Positions 36,099 through 45,596 of a stretch of 64,000 nucleotides of DNA are shown piece by piece. The translations under genes were made by a program, and so were the position numbers. The notes under the pieces were generated by a model. It was not told where the DNA came from and did no database searches. It saw only the letters and a program-made list of their open reading frames with translations. The stretch's first letter is position 1. Each line of letters starts with the position of its first letter. Source of the stretch: Codonopsis lanceolata (Eukaryota; Streptophyta; Magnoliopsida; Asterales; Campanulaceae); assembly GCA_013146195.2 (NCBI GenBank), contig CM028381.1, positions 98,334,380 to 98,398,379 on the forward strand. Direction: 5' to 3'.

Positions 36099-36283
36099 GT
36101 AACCCCTAAGGGGTGGCCCAGTAGTAGATATGAGGTTTTACAAAGTGTGAGGTCTCAGGTTCGATCTCTTCCCATGAGTATAACTGAATCATTTCGATTA
36201 AGGAAATAAGCGAAAAAGTTATGTTGGAAAAATGGTCAGGTGATGCCAAAAAGAGAATGTGGGGGAGATTATAGCGTTTGTTT
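36099..36283 (+). mobile_element. tRNA-derived SINE
   Basis: Pol III promoter boxes are visible: A box TGGCCCAGTAG (36114-36124) and B box GGTTCGATCTC (36158-36168), 33 bp apart as in tRNA genes. The body is unrelated to any tRNA fold. The 3' limit and duplication are uncertain. Confidence 0.65.
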
Positions 36284-36652
36284 GCCCTTCAAATATAAAA
36301 ATATTATTTGCTTCAACGATTTTAAAACAATTTGATCCATGTATTTTTCAAAATAAGTTATTTGTGGATTAAAGGTTTTTTTTTTCTTTCCATTTTGACT
36401 TCGGAAAAATTACTAACTAATTGGCCACGGAAAAAAAACATCAAGCAAAACTCATTGACATGTAAATATATATCATATTTTCAATATAAGTAGAGGGTAA
36501 AGATGAAATATTGTGAAAAATTGTAAGTATAATTTTTAAAAATGAATTCTTTATATGAAATATCCTAAAATAGTATGATAGACTCTTTACCTAGAAGCTG
36601 AAACAGAAGTATCACTCTAGACCAAGATTTCTATATTTGGCTTTAATATTAA

Positions 36653-38028
36653 CTAGTGTTTGTACCCGTGCGTTTAAACGCACGGCATATATGTTTTTCA
36701 ACTAAATTATACATACAAAATTAAAAGTATAAATTAGGGGACACTGCTTAACTAAAAATATATAACAATAAGATTAGTCATTATAGAATTTGAAAATTAA
36801 TCATTTTCTACAACATAATTTTATATATGATTATTCAATTGAAAAAAAAAAAAAAAGCAAACACCAAAATGATCATTTAGTCACACTATGATTTTGACAT
36901 AGATCAAATAATTCAAACTTTAACATTACTACATCCGTCCCAGAAGAAAGAAAGATGACGATAATTTAAAAATGGATGAAGATTTCATTTCAATAATTTT
37001 TGGATGGACACAAGGGAATTGAATAATTTTTGGTCGAAAGAAGTATATATTTGTTGATTAAATATTATCTAATAGAAAAAGGCAATAATATGGGTTGGCA
37101 AAAAAATCATTAAATACCATGTTAATTACGTGCTTCTCCGTTCGGGTAAAAGTCATTGTTTGAAAGTCATACTTTTTGAAAAAAATGATACTTTTAGTAG
37201 TCCATTAGTAATAAAATGAATAATTAATGGGTTCTTTATTTGAAAATTATAACCTCTACGGTGCACTATTTTTTATCCAACCTCGTAAGTCCTTTTTTTC
37301 TTCCTAAAATGCCCCTCCTCCTGTTGATGAATATCAATCACCAGAGTTGACACGAATTAAAAAAAAAATAGATCTAAAAATATAGGACTTAACATTTTAA
37401 TTAGTTCTGTTTCAATTTTTTTCATAGATCTGGATAATTTGAGTTTGTTAATTTTAGAGTTGGAATTTTTCTAAATTATATATTGAAAAATTATTTTGAT
37501 TTTGTTATTTTATTTTTACATCCTCTAATTTTCAGGCCTGCTTACTTAAAGCACAGATGTAGATCCGAAATTTTTAGATATGTAATCTATGAGAAGTACA
37601 TAACTTTATTTTTAAGAAAATAAAATTATAAATATAGATCCTAACTTTCTAGATCGATTTAATTTATTTTTTAAAAGATCTGGGTAAACACTAAGTCAAA
37701 GTATTTTAACAGCGAATAAAGATTTTTTTTTAAATAAAATGCAAAAACTAAACCATATATATTGGGCAAAGAATACAATATATATTTCTCATGTACAATA
37801 GGACTTTTGAAATGTGAATGATGCTCACAAGCATGATTCACACAAGTATCAAGGAATGTAAAAGGTCATTTTATATGGATTAGTGAAGTGTAACGGCACA
37901 TTTAATTTTTTTAGATAGCATGCAAAGTTGTACCTATATTAATAAATGGAGAACATTCTATTTTTGGAAAGAAAGTTTTGGCGGGATATTTCCTTTTATA
38001 GATGCATCTGCCTTTATATATATATAGA
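36653..38028 (-). mobile_element. Helitron, non-autonomous
   Basis: On the minus strand it starts TCTATATATATATAAAGGC preceded by A (38029 complement). It ends with a perfect 20-nt palindromic hairpin (36666-36685, CCGTGCGTTTAAACGCACGG), a 9-nt spacer and CTAG followed by T. These are the classic Helitron ends with insertion between A and T. No Rep/helicase is inside; fragments of MITE families are (about 36925 and 37138). Confidence 0.85.
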
Positions 38029-38381
38029 TAAGTTATATACTTCAAAAGATTTGATTGGTTGATATAAAAACCTAAATTGTGAAAATTGAAGCATTTATAA
38101 GAAATATTGTATGCATTACTTTGCATCAAGCAACAAAATTGTCTACCTTTATCATGTATGTATAACGGGGATCAAGTAAGCCAGTGATGAAGTCCGGAAT
38201 TTTAGTCGCAACAAGTTTACTAAATATTGTCAAAATATCATTTTCATATCTCATACTTCAAGATTACACACACATATCATATGTTTTCTGTTAGGTTAAG
38301 TGTGCACAGAATCCCAGTTTGTGCACGTATAAATTCTCTTGTTGCCAGCAATCCCCGCCTATGGTCGTATGCATGTCAAGC

Positions 38382-38650
38382 CAGGGGTGGATTCAGGATT
38401 TCTGTACCGCGTGGGCTTGATATTTAAAATTAAAAAATATTGCAAACATTCATAACAATGCAAAAAAATAATAGACGAATATTGATTTTTGTAGGGAAAA
38501 AAGTATTTTAGACAACAATAACAACGCAAACGGTAAATGTCAACTTATCGTTTTTGTTTGGAGTATTTGGATTATATACAAAAATTGTTGTTTTGGTAAA
38601 TTTTGAATTGGGCTTGAGCCCCACTCACCATTGCTTTGGATCCACCCATG
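38382..38650. mobile_element. hAT-type MITE with 8-bp duplication TGTCAAGC
   Basis: Ends CAGGGGTGGATTCAGG and (reverse complement) CATGGGTGGATCCAAAG. TGTCAAGC lies immediately outside both ends (38374-38381 and 38651-38658). 269 bp, no coding capacity. Confidence 0.9.
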
Positions 38651-39024
38651 TGTCAAGCCCTTACTTGGATTTGGATGACATGATTTAAGATAGGAATAAT
38701 TACAAGCCGGTACACCTTTTAAAACATGTTTTCAAATAAATCCAGTTATTTTTTAGACATATCTTTTAGGTACAATTTTAGTGCAAAAGTACATAACTAC
38801 CCTCTGCTTTGAAGTGGAACTGATAGTGAGAACAATAATTCTTTCCGGTGGTCACTGGGTATCCGGGGAGCCGTCTCTCGGACATCACCAATACAGTGTG
38901 CCATCAACTTCACCATTTCAAGCCCAAGGTTAGACATGTACATATCTCATATTAAATTCAACTTAATTTAAGAGTCAAAATGAAAGTCAAGCACCCCTAT
39001 GATCAATTACTGATACCTACTGAT

Positions 39025-39130
39025 TATTCTTACCAACTCTTTCTCAATTTCAAAGCAAGCAAGTCTTACTCACTCATTATTCTTACCAACTCTTTCTCAA
39101 TTTCAAAGCAAGCAAGTCTTACTCACTCAA
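39025..39130. repeat. Tandem duplication of ~52 bp
   Basis: TTCTTACCAACTCTTTCTCA followed by ATTTCAAAGCAAGCAAGTCTTACTCACTCA occurs twice in a row, nearly identical, so it is recent. Confidence 0.85.
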
Positions 39131-39356
39131 GCAACTCGTACTGTGTAACTTGTCTGATGACGGCCTTCATCCGTCGCCGGACGTGGGGTTCAGGTCTTCG
39201 GGTAAAATAATTTCCTTCCAACCGTACTTGTTGTCCTTATCAATGGTGAGAATGTTGAATTTATTGAACCAATCTCGGATGGAGATGCGAACCAGTTTCA
39301 GCATTTTGACGTTTGATTTTGGTTTTTGAGTTTTGATTTTAAATTTTGAAGGTTCT

Positions 39357-39490
39357 GATGTCAGGCATCAGGTTGATTTTTGGCATCAGGTTGATTTCTG
39401 ATGCCTGGCATCAGGTTGATTTTTGGCATCAGGTTGATTTCTGATGCCTGACATCAGGTTGATTTCTGATGCCAAGGATTGACATCAGAG
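39357..39490. repeat. Minisatellite of GGCATCAGGTTGATTT units
   Basis: About six units of (G)GCATCAGGTTGATTT(T/C)TG, several extended by ATGCCT, so units contain TGATGCC/GGCATCA inverted words able to fold locally. Confidence 0.8.
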
Positions 39491-40894
39491 TTTTCATTAA
39501 TGGCATTTTTGTCATTTGGTAAGCAATTTGTAGTTTTATGAAATGTGTAAAAAATTAATGGTCCTAGATGAAAACATATTTTCAAAATTGTACCAACTTG
39601 AAATTCTCCCTTTAAGATATACTATTGTTTTCGCTCTTCTTCTATTAACAAAATCCAACCCGATATTTGTCATCCTCACACTAAAAAATATGCACTTGTG
39701 ACCATATTCTCTTTTTGTGATTTCAAGCAGAAATTATAAGCATATTTGAGCTTCAAAGAAATCAATCTAAGATATCTTTTAAATTAAGTTACACACTGAT
39801 ATGATATATCGATGTTAATTTTGCATCATCGGGATCTTTTGAATTCGCTATTTGTGAATCCTGTTGCATATGTGATGCTTCCTTGAGTGTTGGCTACATA
39901 CACGAAGAAGGGTTGGCAATGTAAAATAGATCAATTCATGTGTTTGGTGGGCCATGCATAGCAGATCGGGATTTCGTGTTTGGGGAGTTACTGTAGTATT
40001 GTTAACGACCTAGCTAGACAAGAGTTAAACGCAAACAAGTTTTGGTGATTGTAATTTGCCTTTGCACAATAACCAAGCTAAAAGTCAATGCCCCATGCCA
40101 TGCGTCGATCAAATCGCATTATAAATGGCAAAATGAAATGTATAAAAAATGCCAGAACAGAAGCTTTGGAGTAGAGTTGTTAAAACGGATCAACGAGAGC
40201 TAGACCAACCCACGACCCGCCATTAGATGGGGCAGGGCGGACCAACCCATCAAACTGGCTAACTAACGAAGACTCAACCCAACCCACCTTGGGTTGCGGC
40301 GGGGTTGACTAACTTGCCAAAAAAATGAATTTTAACATGCCGGTGAGAGAGAGAAACTCACCCACAAAAGCCCCCCTGTCCAAACTCATGACCATAAAGA
40401 AGAAAAAAAAATGAATGTCACCTTGGCTCTCTCTCCTTCCCCAATGCCTTCAAATCTCAAACGATAACCTTTATCCTCTACACTGTTGTCACTCGGTTTT
40501 CACCTCAGAATGTGGTGATGGTGGCGAAGCTAGGAAGGATGCGATGGCGCAAAGGTTGAGAGTGATGGACTGAGTGATGATAGAGGTCTGTCTCGACACG
40601 GGCTGTGGTTTTAGCGGCCATTTCGATTGACGGTTTTAAGGCATATGAGCGGTTCTATAGAAAGAGAATAAAGGAGAAGTAGAATAATGGGAAGGATGTA
40701 TAATTATTTTTTGGGCATGCTTAATCTAGCATCTATAAAATACCAATACAACACTGTTGATTGTGAAAATACTATATTACCCTTGATAAAATTAAAAAAA
40801 AATTGTTTGAACACCGCCACCACCGACCGCCCAGCCTCCACCACTTCCAACCCAACCCAACGACTGGCCCCAGCCTAGCCCAACACCTGGGCAA

Positions 40895-41085
40895 CCCTTT
40901 CCCCCAAGCACAGCCCACTGCTTGGGCCTCCCCCATCCCTCCCACACCGACTGGGCCTCCTCCAGCCCCTCCCCCATCCAGCCACACACCGACTGGGCCT
41001 CCCCCAATCCCTCCCCCATCCAACCCACACACCGACTAGACCTCCCCCAGTCCCTCCCCCTATCCAAATTTCACACCGACGCCTA
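40895..41085. repeat. GC-rich minisatellite (~48-bp units)
   Basis: About four units of the type CCGACTGGGCCTCCCCCAAT followed by CCCTCCCCCATCCA(ACC)CACACA. Strongly pyrimidine-biased on the plus strand and much richer in GC than the surroundings; the Gly/Trp-rich or Pro-rich frames across it are not genes. Confidence 0.8.
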
Positions 41086-41419
41086 CCGCCCATCCATATA
41101 CCTTCTTTTTTTTTTTAACTTTCATAAAATGATAAAAATGACAATTTTGTTTACTTTTTTTAAAAAAACATTTTATTAATTATTTTATTAGTGTTGTGTT
41201 AAGTATTTATGTTATTTTTTTATTCTTCATGTGTAGGGAGGTGGTGCCCACAATAATGGCAGCTTTAAGCTTTATGACGTAGGAATGATGTTGAAGGAGG
41301 TGGTGATGTGCCTGTTTTGACCGTTGATTCGATGAGATTGAATTGACTTTTATTTATCGTGTGTGTGTATATATATTATAGATGAGATTGATTTGGGTTC
41401 TATATGATGTTTAATAAAT

Positions 41420-42263
41420 GTAAAATTGTGGGCTAGTTGGCTTTTTAAAGTTTATAATCCTTTTAGTCCAGTTTTATTTTCAACCAAAAAATGACATTTT
41501 TTAGGGTGAAATGACTGCGATACCCTTAATGAGCCTTAGGTGCGCTATGTTTTTGTATCGCGGTTCAAAAATATCATATTAAATTTATGAACCGCGGTGT
41601 AATTAGACTATGAAATTAAACTATTGAACCGCGATACAAAAATTAATGCAATGAGATTTATGAACTGCGGTTCAAAAATAGACTAAGGAAATTAAACTTT
41701 GAACCGCGGTGCGAAAATTAATGCAATAAAAATTTTGAACCGCGGTTCAAAAATAGACTAGGAAATTAAACATTTAAACTACGGTTCAAAAATAGACTAG
41801 GAAATTAAACTTTAAACTGCGGTGCAAAAATATTATCTAATTAATTTTTGCACTGCAATACAAAAACATAAATAACCAGTTTACGTTTTCCACCTTCTTC
41901 CATCTCATCCGTCGTAAGCCTTATTCTTCTTCCTCCTTCTATGCCTTCGTCCTAACTGAATAATCTTTCAATCCAAAACAGATTCATTATAGTTTTGTAT
42001 TTCATAAATTAAAAAAACTTGTTTACCTTTCGGGGGTGTTGCCCCCTCGACCCCCGCTACTTGACTGGACAGGTCGATCCCGGTTTCATTACGCACAATC
42101 GTGATTTTTAAATCAAAATCGTGTTGTTTGAGTTGTTGAAGAAGACAATGATATTTTTGGAACAATATTTCAAAAAGTGATTTTTTACGCGCGGTTGAAA
42201 AAAAAAAAAAAGGTACTGAAGGGATTAGAAACTTTGAAAAAAAGACCGGCTCAAATTTCTTCC
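41420..42263 (+). mobile_element. Family X element, copy E (best preserved, 844 bp)
   Basis: Left GTAAAATTGTGGGCTAGTTG and right (reverse complement) GGAAGAAATTTGAGCCGGTC. Candidate 9-bp flanks are TTAATAAAT and TATATAAAT (two mismatches). Inside, in order: GCGATACCCTTAATGAGCC; an array of TGAACCGCGGT(G/T)C.AAAA words at about 41555-41860; CATCCGTCGTAAGCC; CCTTCGTCCTAACTGA; GGGGGTGTTGCCCCCTCGAC; a TGTTGAAGAAGACAATG block; GGTACTGAAGGGATTAGAAA. No protein coding capacity. Confidence 0.7.
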
Positions 42264-42540
42264 TATATAAATTAATTAATTATTAATCAACGTAAAAAAA
42301 ACGGGTAAGCCCGCCCCAAATTAATATGCAATCCGCATGGGCCAAGTCCGCTAGATTTCGCCTCTTTGCGGAGTCATAATTTACCAACTCAATCCACCTA
42401 TTTAAGATAGCGGGCAGATCAACCCAATGGGTCTAGCCCATTTTAATGGCTTTACTTTGGAGCACAAAGATTAAGGATTTTATACATGAATTGGATACCA
42501 TTAACATCACCAGGCTGCTCTTGAGAATTGAACCGCAAAT

Positions 42541-43734
42541 ACATGGCCGAGGTCTTAATCAAAGCATAGCCTGCAGTAGCCTAATGAAAGCCTTACAACT
42601 TAAGATCCCAAGCTTGGTCTTAAAGCTCATGTGCGGGTTAAGCCTATCATTAAAGTAACAAGGAAAGGAAAGTAAAAGGTAAAATGGTAATAGTCTATGT
42701 ATATATAATCACAAACGTGATTTTTTCGCTTAAAGCTGATTTCCATAAATGGAAACATTGGAAACTAAAACACTTTGTTTTTTTTCTTTTACTTTTATAC
42801 TAAACATTTAATACTCTTACATAAATTGACATAAATATATTTATACATTTCTAGAATCTTTGAATGCACCAAAATTATTGGTATTCTCAGCACAATTCAC
42901 AATATCATGTTTGACATTTTATTTTCTATCACATTTATATAAAGTTTGTGAGTGTTCTTTGCAGATGTTCAACCAATCTTCTGCAAAGTCTTAAAAAAAA
43001 TCTGTCACAAAATAAATTTTAGACATTTTGAACCCAAAATTTTTATTGCAACTATTATAGCTTCCATATCATCCGTCCTAAGAGACGTCCACAAACAAAT
43101 ATTCGAATGAATTCTCAAAGTCAAAGTTGTAAGGAAATATTTAGTCACACCTGAAATAAACAATGAAGTTGTTGACATAGTCTAACCATAAAGTTATATA
43201 TATTTTTATAAGCATGAAGAATGGTTAAATAAAAAATATTAAGAAATGTAACAGATAAATTCATCAATTATAAATTCAAATCTAAAAATTTGAGCTATGT
43301 ATTCTTTTCAAAATAACCTTAAGAAGTCTATTTAAAAATTTAGAATATAATGAATCTCGGATAGTAAAATAAAATATTTATCATTAAACAATATTTTTAC
43401 TAAATACTTGACTTTATTTTAAATATTGAAGTCTCATATTATTATATTTGTACTTTTTTAAAAAAAAAAACTTTAAAAGTTGTACAAGGAAATAGAATGT
43501 AAAACAAAATGATATATGCTCAATTTTCACCTCAATGAAAAATTAAAAGGATTTGAATAATCTGGGGAGAGATCACTACGATTTCTTACCGAATGTTAGG
43601 TGAATGAAATTTTGAAATGAAAGAATATACGTCAAATTAAGGATTCTAGATGAAAGGTTCTAACTGAAGGGTTGTATTTGTTAGACGGCAGATGTTGAAT
43701 TTGGTTATATGTTGAGATCGTGTATTACTTTATT
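42541..43734. other. AT-rich intergenic sequence
   Basis: No gene and no repeat that I can assign. Short open frames show no family resemblance. Confidence 0.5.
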
Positions 43735-43865
43735 AAGAGTAGTTCTCCAGTAAGACCGTCTTACGAGTTTTAATTCGTAAGAGGGATCCCAACTATCTCA
43801 CAACGCAACTCACCGACACACGGTGGGTTGGGTCAAAGAGATACGTCTTATATAAAATACATGTA
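43735..43865. repeat. Dispersed repeat, same family as 24102-24250
   Basis: Contains CAGTAAGACCGTCTTACGAG, TTTTAATTCGTAAGAGGGAT and GGTGGGTTGGGTCAAAGAGA, matching the family seen also at 62645 and 62880. Confidence 0.5.
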
Positions 43866-44036
43866 ATATTATTTTTTTCTAAGTTTTTATTCTATATTAA
43901 TAGGTTAAAAGGGACAACTTACATGACATGAGGCTTAAGGGCGGATGTGAGATTTTAACGGGTTAGGTTTTATATATAGTAGGCCTTTTAGTGTTTTTCA
44001 ATGAGATGAGTTTTTTTTATTTCTCATTTTGGTAAG

Positions 44037-44170
44037 GAATAATTACGGGCCGGTCCATTTTTTATAAAATGTTAACTATTGAAATACTCTATTTTTTTAA
44101 CCGCAAAAATACTTTTTTTTTCCTTCCTTAACCGCTGAGTCTTTTATGACGTGTCATATTTGGAAAGAAG
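44037..44170 (+). mobile_element. Family X element, copy F, left end only
   Basis: GGAATAATTACGGGCCGGTC, then AATACTCTATTTTTTTAACC and GCAAAAATAC, match the left terminus of copies D and E. It is truncated after about 130 bp, where helicase coding begins. Confidence 0.5.
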
Positions 44171-44171
44171 G

Positions 44172-44818
44172 GTTATACTTGCCCCGACTCTTGATGTTTT
44201 TGACACCATAAATGAGTACATGACATCTAACAATCACTTAGAAGAAATAACTTATTTGAGTTCAAATTATATGTGCAGGGCAGAGAACAACACGAGTTTG
44301 TTTGAAGACAATCATTCTACAGAGTTTTGAATAGTATAAAGTGTTCAGCATTGTCTAACCATGAATTAACACTTAAGGTTGGTGTTTCGGTGATGTTGTT
44401 GAGAAACATTAACCCTGCTGCAAGGTTGTGCAATGGAATAAGACTAATTATTACCATGCTTGAGAATCACGTTGTTGAAGTAATTTTTTTGAATGGAAGC
44501 AATGTTGAAGACAAAATGTTTATACTAAGAATGTCATTGTCTCCATTAGAAGATGTGGGGTTGTCTTTTAAGTTTTTAGAAAAGATAATTTTCATTGGTA
44601 GTATCGTATGTCATGACAATTAGCAAAAGTTAAGGTCAATCACTTTCGCATGTAGGACTCTTCTTGAAGAAACCAATATTCAGTCATGGTCAGTTGTATG
44701 TTACAGGTTCTAGGGTAACAAACTGTTTTGGCTTGAAGATATTAATACTGATGAAGATGGAAAGTTAACAAATAAAACAACAAATGTTGTGTATAAGGAA
44801 ATTTTTAAAAATATATAA
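44172..44818 (+). pseudogene. Helitron helicase (Rep/Hel) C-terminal fragment
   Basis: Translated in shifting frames: VILAPTLDVFDTINEYM, THLEEITYLSS-type text, STEF, frameshift, NSIKCSALSNHELTLKVG, VMLLRNINPAARLCNGIRLI. Then come GQSLSHVGLFLKKPIFSHGQ with LYVTGSRV, and DGKLTNKTTNVVYKEIF before TAA. This is the end of the PIF1-type helicase domain of plant Helitrons, including the LYVALSRV-like motif VI. At least one single-base deletion (GAGTTTTGAATAG) and an in-frame TAA after TISKS break it. The Rep domain is absent. Confidence 0.9.
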
Positions 44819-44981
44819 TCTTACCAATAAAATGATATTTTTATATTTAAGTAGTTGTCTCAAATATTACTTTTCTTAATTTATTCTTTTGATTATGATT
44901 TTATTTATTTATTTTGCTTGAATATTATATAATTAAAAAAATATTTTTGTTTGTGTGTTTAACGCACGGGTGTAAAACTAG

Positions 44982-45596
44982 TTTATTCTAAAAAGAAAGG
45001 TTTGAAAAGGGATAATTTAGTTTGAAACAAACAGAAAAAAAAAACAAGTCGAGTCAAGTCAAGCTTTATTTCATCAAAGCCTAAAAACTATTTTCAGACT
45101 TTGAGTCGAGCCAAACAGAGCTTTTAAGTCCCGTGAGAATGGATTTAGAGTGCGGTATAGTGTGTTTACTTGAGTGTATTATTTTTTAGAGCGACGAGGT
45201 GTTTATGAAATGTTTTAGAGTGCATCCTCCAAACATTCCTACATAAGAGTGAAACAAACAAAAAAATGAAAAAGTTCTGGCAACTAAAAATGATGACCAA
45301 ATAACTGCAAAAATAAGTAGATCATATACCATCAACTACTGTAATAAAGTTCTAATCCATCCATTGTTTATTGGTGTTCCATATAAAGAATTAAATTAAA
45401 AACAAAACTTGAACTAATCCTTCCTGTGTTGGACCAAATCGCCTCCTTTCCTTTCTGTACAGCACCACCCGACGAGCGACGAGCTCAGTATTCAAAGGCT
45501 CTTCGAAAAAACTTATGACATATTTTCCGTTACCCTATATGAGGTTTCTGTAGACGTTGTATCGTTGCCAGAATGACACGCCCCGTTCCCTTAGCA
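44982..45596. other. 3' flank of the DUF707 gene
   Basis: Non-coding. The stretch near 45040-45130 (TCGAGTCAAG, AAGCTTTATTTCATCAAAGC, GAGCCAAACAGAGCTTTTAA) is a diverged copy of sequence in the DUF707 intron near 47490-47570, so it is a small dispersed repeat. The rest should hold the 3' UTR. Confidence 0.45.

Larger units (their letters stand above)
38693..39610. mobile_element. Mutator-like non-autonomous element with 9-bp duplication TTTAAGATA
   Basis: Ends GGAATAATTACAAGCCGGTA and (reverse complement) GGGAGAATTTCAAGTTGGTA. TTTAAGATA is repeated exactly at 38684-38692 and 39611-39619. The termini resemble those of family X (GGAATAATTACGGGCCGGTC at 44037), so X is probably Mutator-like too. 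Inside are a tandem duplication (39025-39130) and a minisatellite (39357-39490). Confidence 0.85.
40172..42454. mobile_element. hAT-like element inserted in the DUF707 pseudogene
   Basis: Left TAGAGTTGTTAAAACGGATC and right (reverse complement) TAAAGCCATTAAAATGGGCT. Subterminal words GACCAACCCA and related text are mirrored. CTTTGGAG is repeated exactly outside both ends (40164-40171 and 42455-42462), the 8-bp signature of hAT transposons. No transposase seen. It carries a GC-rich minisatellite and a complete family X copy. Confidence 0.8.
39620..42540 (-). pseudogene. Truncated tandem copy of the DUF707 gene, split by a hAT-like element
   Basis: On the minus strand, pieces match the intact gene at 45597-53741 in the same order. 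Near 39615-39700 is exon 16 text (AGTGTGAGGATGACAAATAT, i.e. EDDK-). Near 39830-39900 is exon 14 text (CATCGGGATC on the plus strand). Near 40030-40125 is exon 12 with its intron text (TTTGCACAATAACCAAGCT, TCAATGCCCCATGC). Near 42480-42530 is exon 11 (GGATACCATTAACATCACCA on the plus strand). Exons 13 and 15 and everything upstream of exon 11 are not seen, and the exon 16 frame contains a stop soon after VGF. Exon 12 and exon 11 are separated by the 2.3 kb insert 40172-42454. It is a 3' fragment of a tandem duplicate; expression of a protein is not expected. Confidence 0.8.
43891..44981 (+). mobile_element. Helitron remnant carrying a helicase fragment
   Basis: The 3' end is clear: hairpin GTGTGTTTAACGCAC (44953-44967), a short spacer (GGGTGTAAAA) and CTAG at 44978-44981 followed by T. 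A helicase C-terminal fragment lies just inside. The start TCTATATTAATAGG at 43891 has a Helitron-like sequence but is preceded by T, not A, so the 5' border is tentative. A family X left end (44037-44170) interrupts the helicase frame. Confidence 0.7.

Noticed and set aside
36114..36168. A tRNA gene
   Set aside because: A and B boxes are present, but the acceptor and anticodon stems do not pair and the sequence continues as a SINE body.
40772..41179. Gly/Trp-rich and Pro-rich frames on both strands
   Set aside because: Produced by the GC-rich minisatellite inside a hAT-like insert; no start context, no family match.
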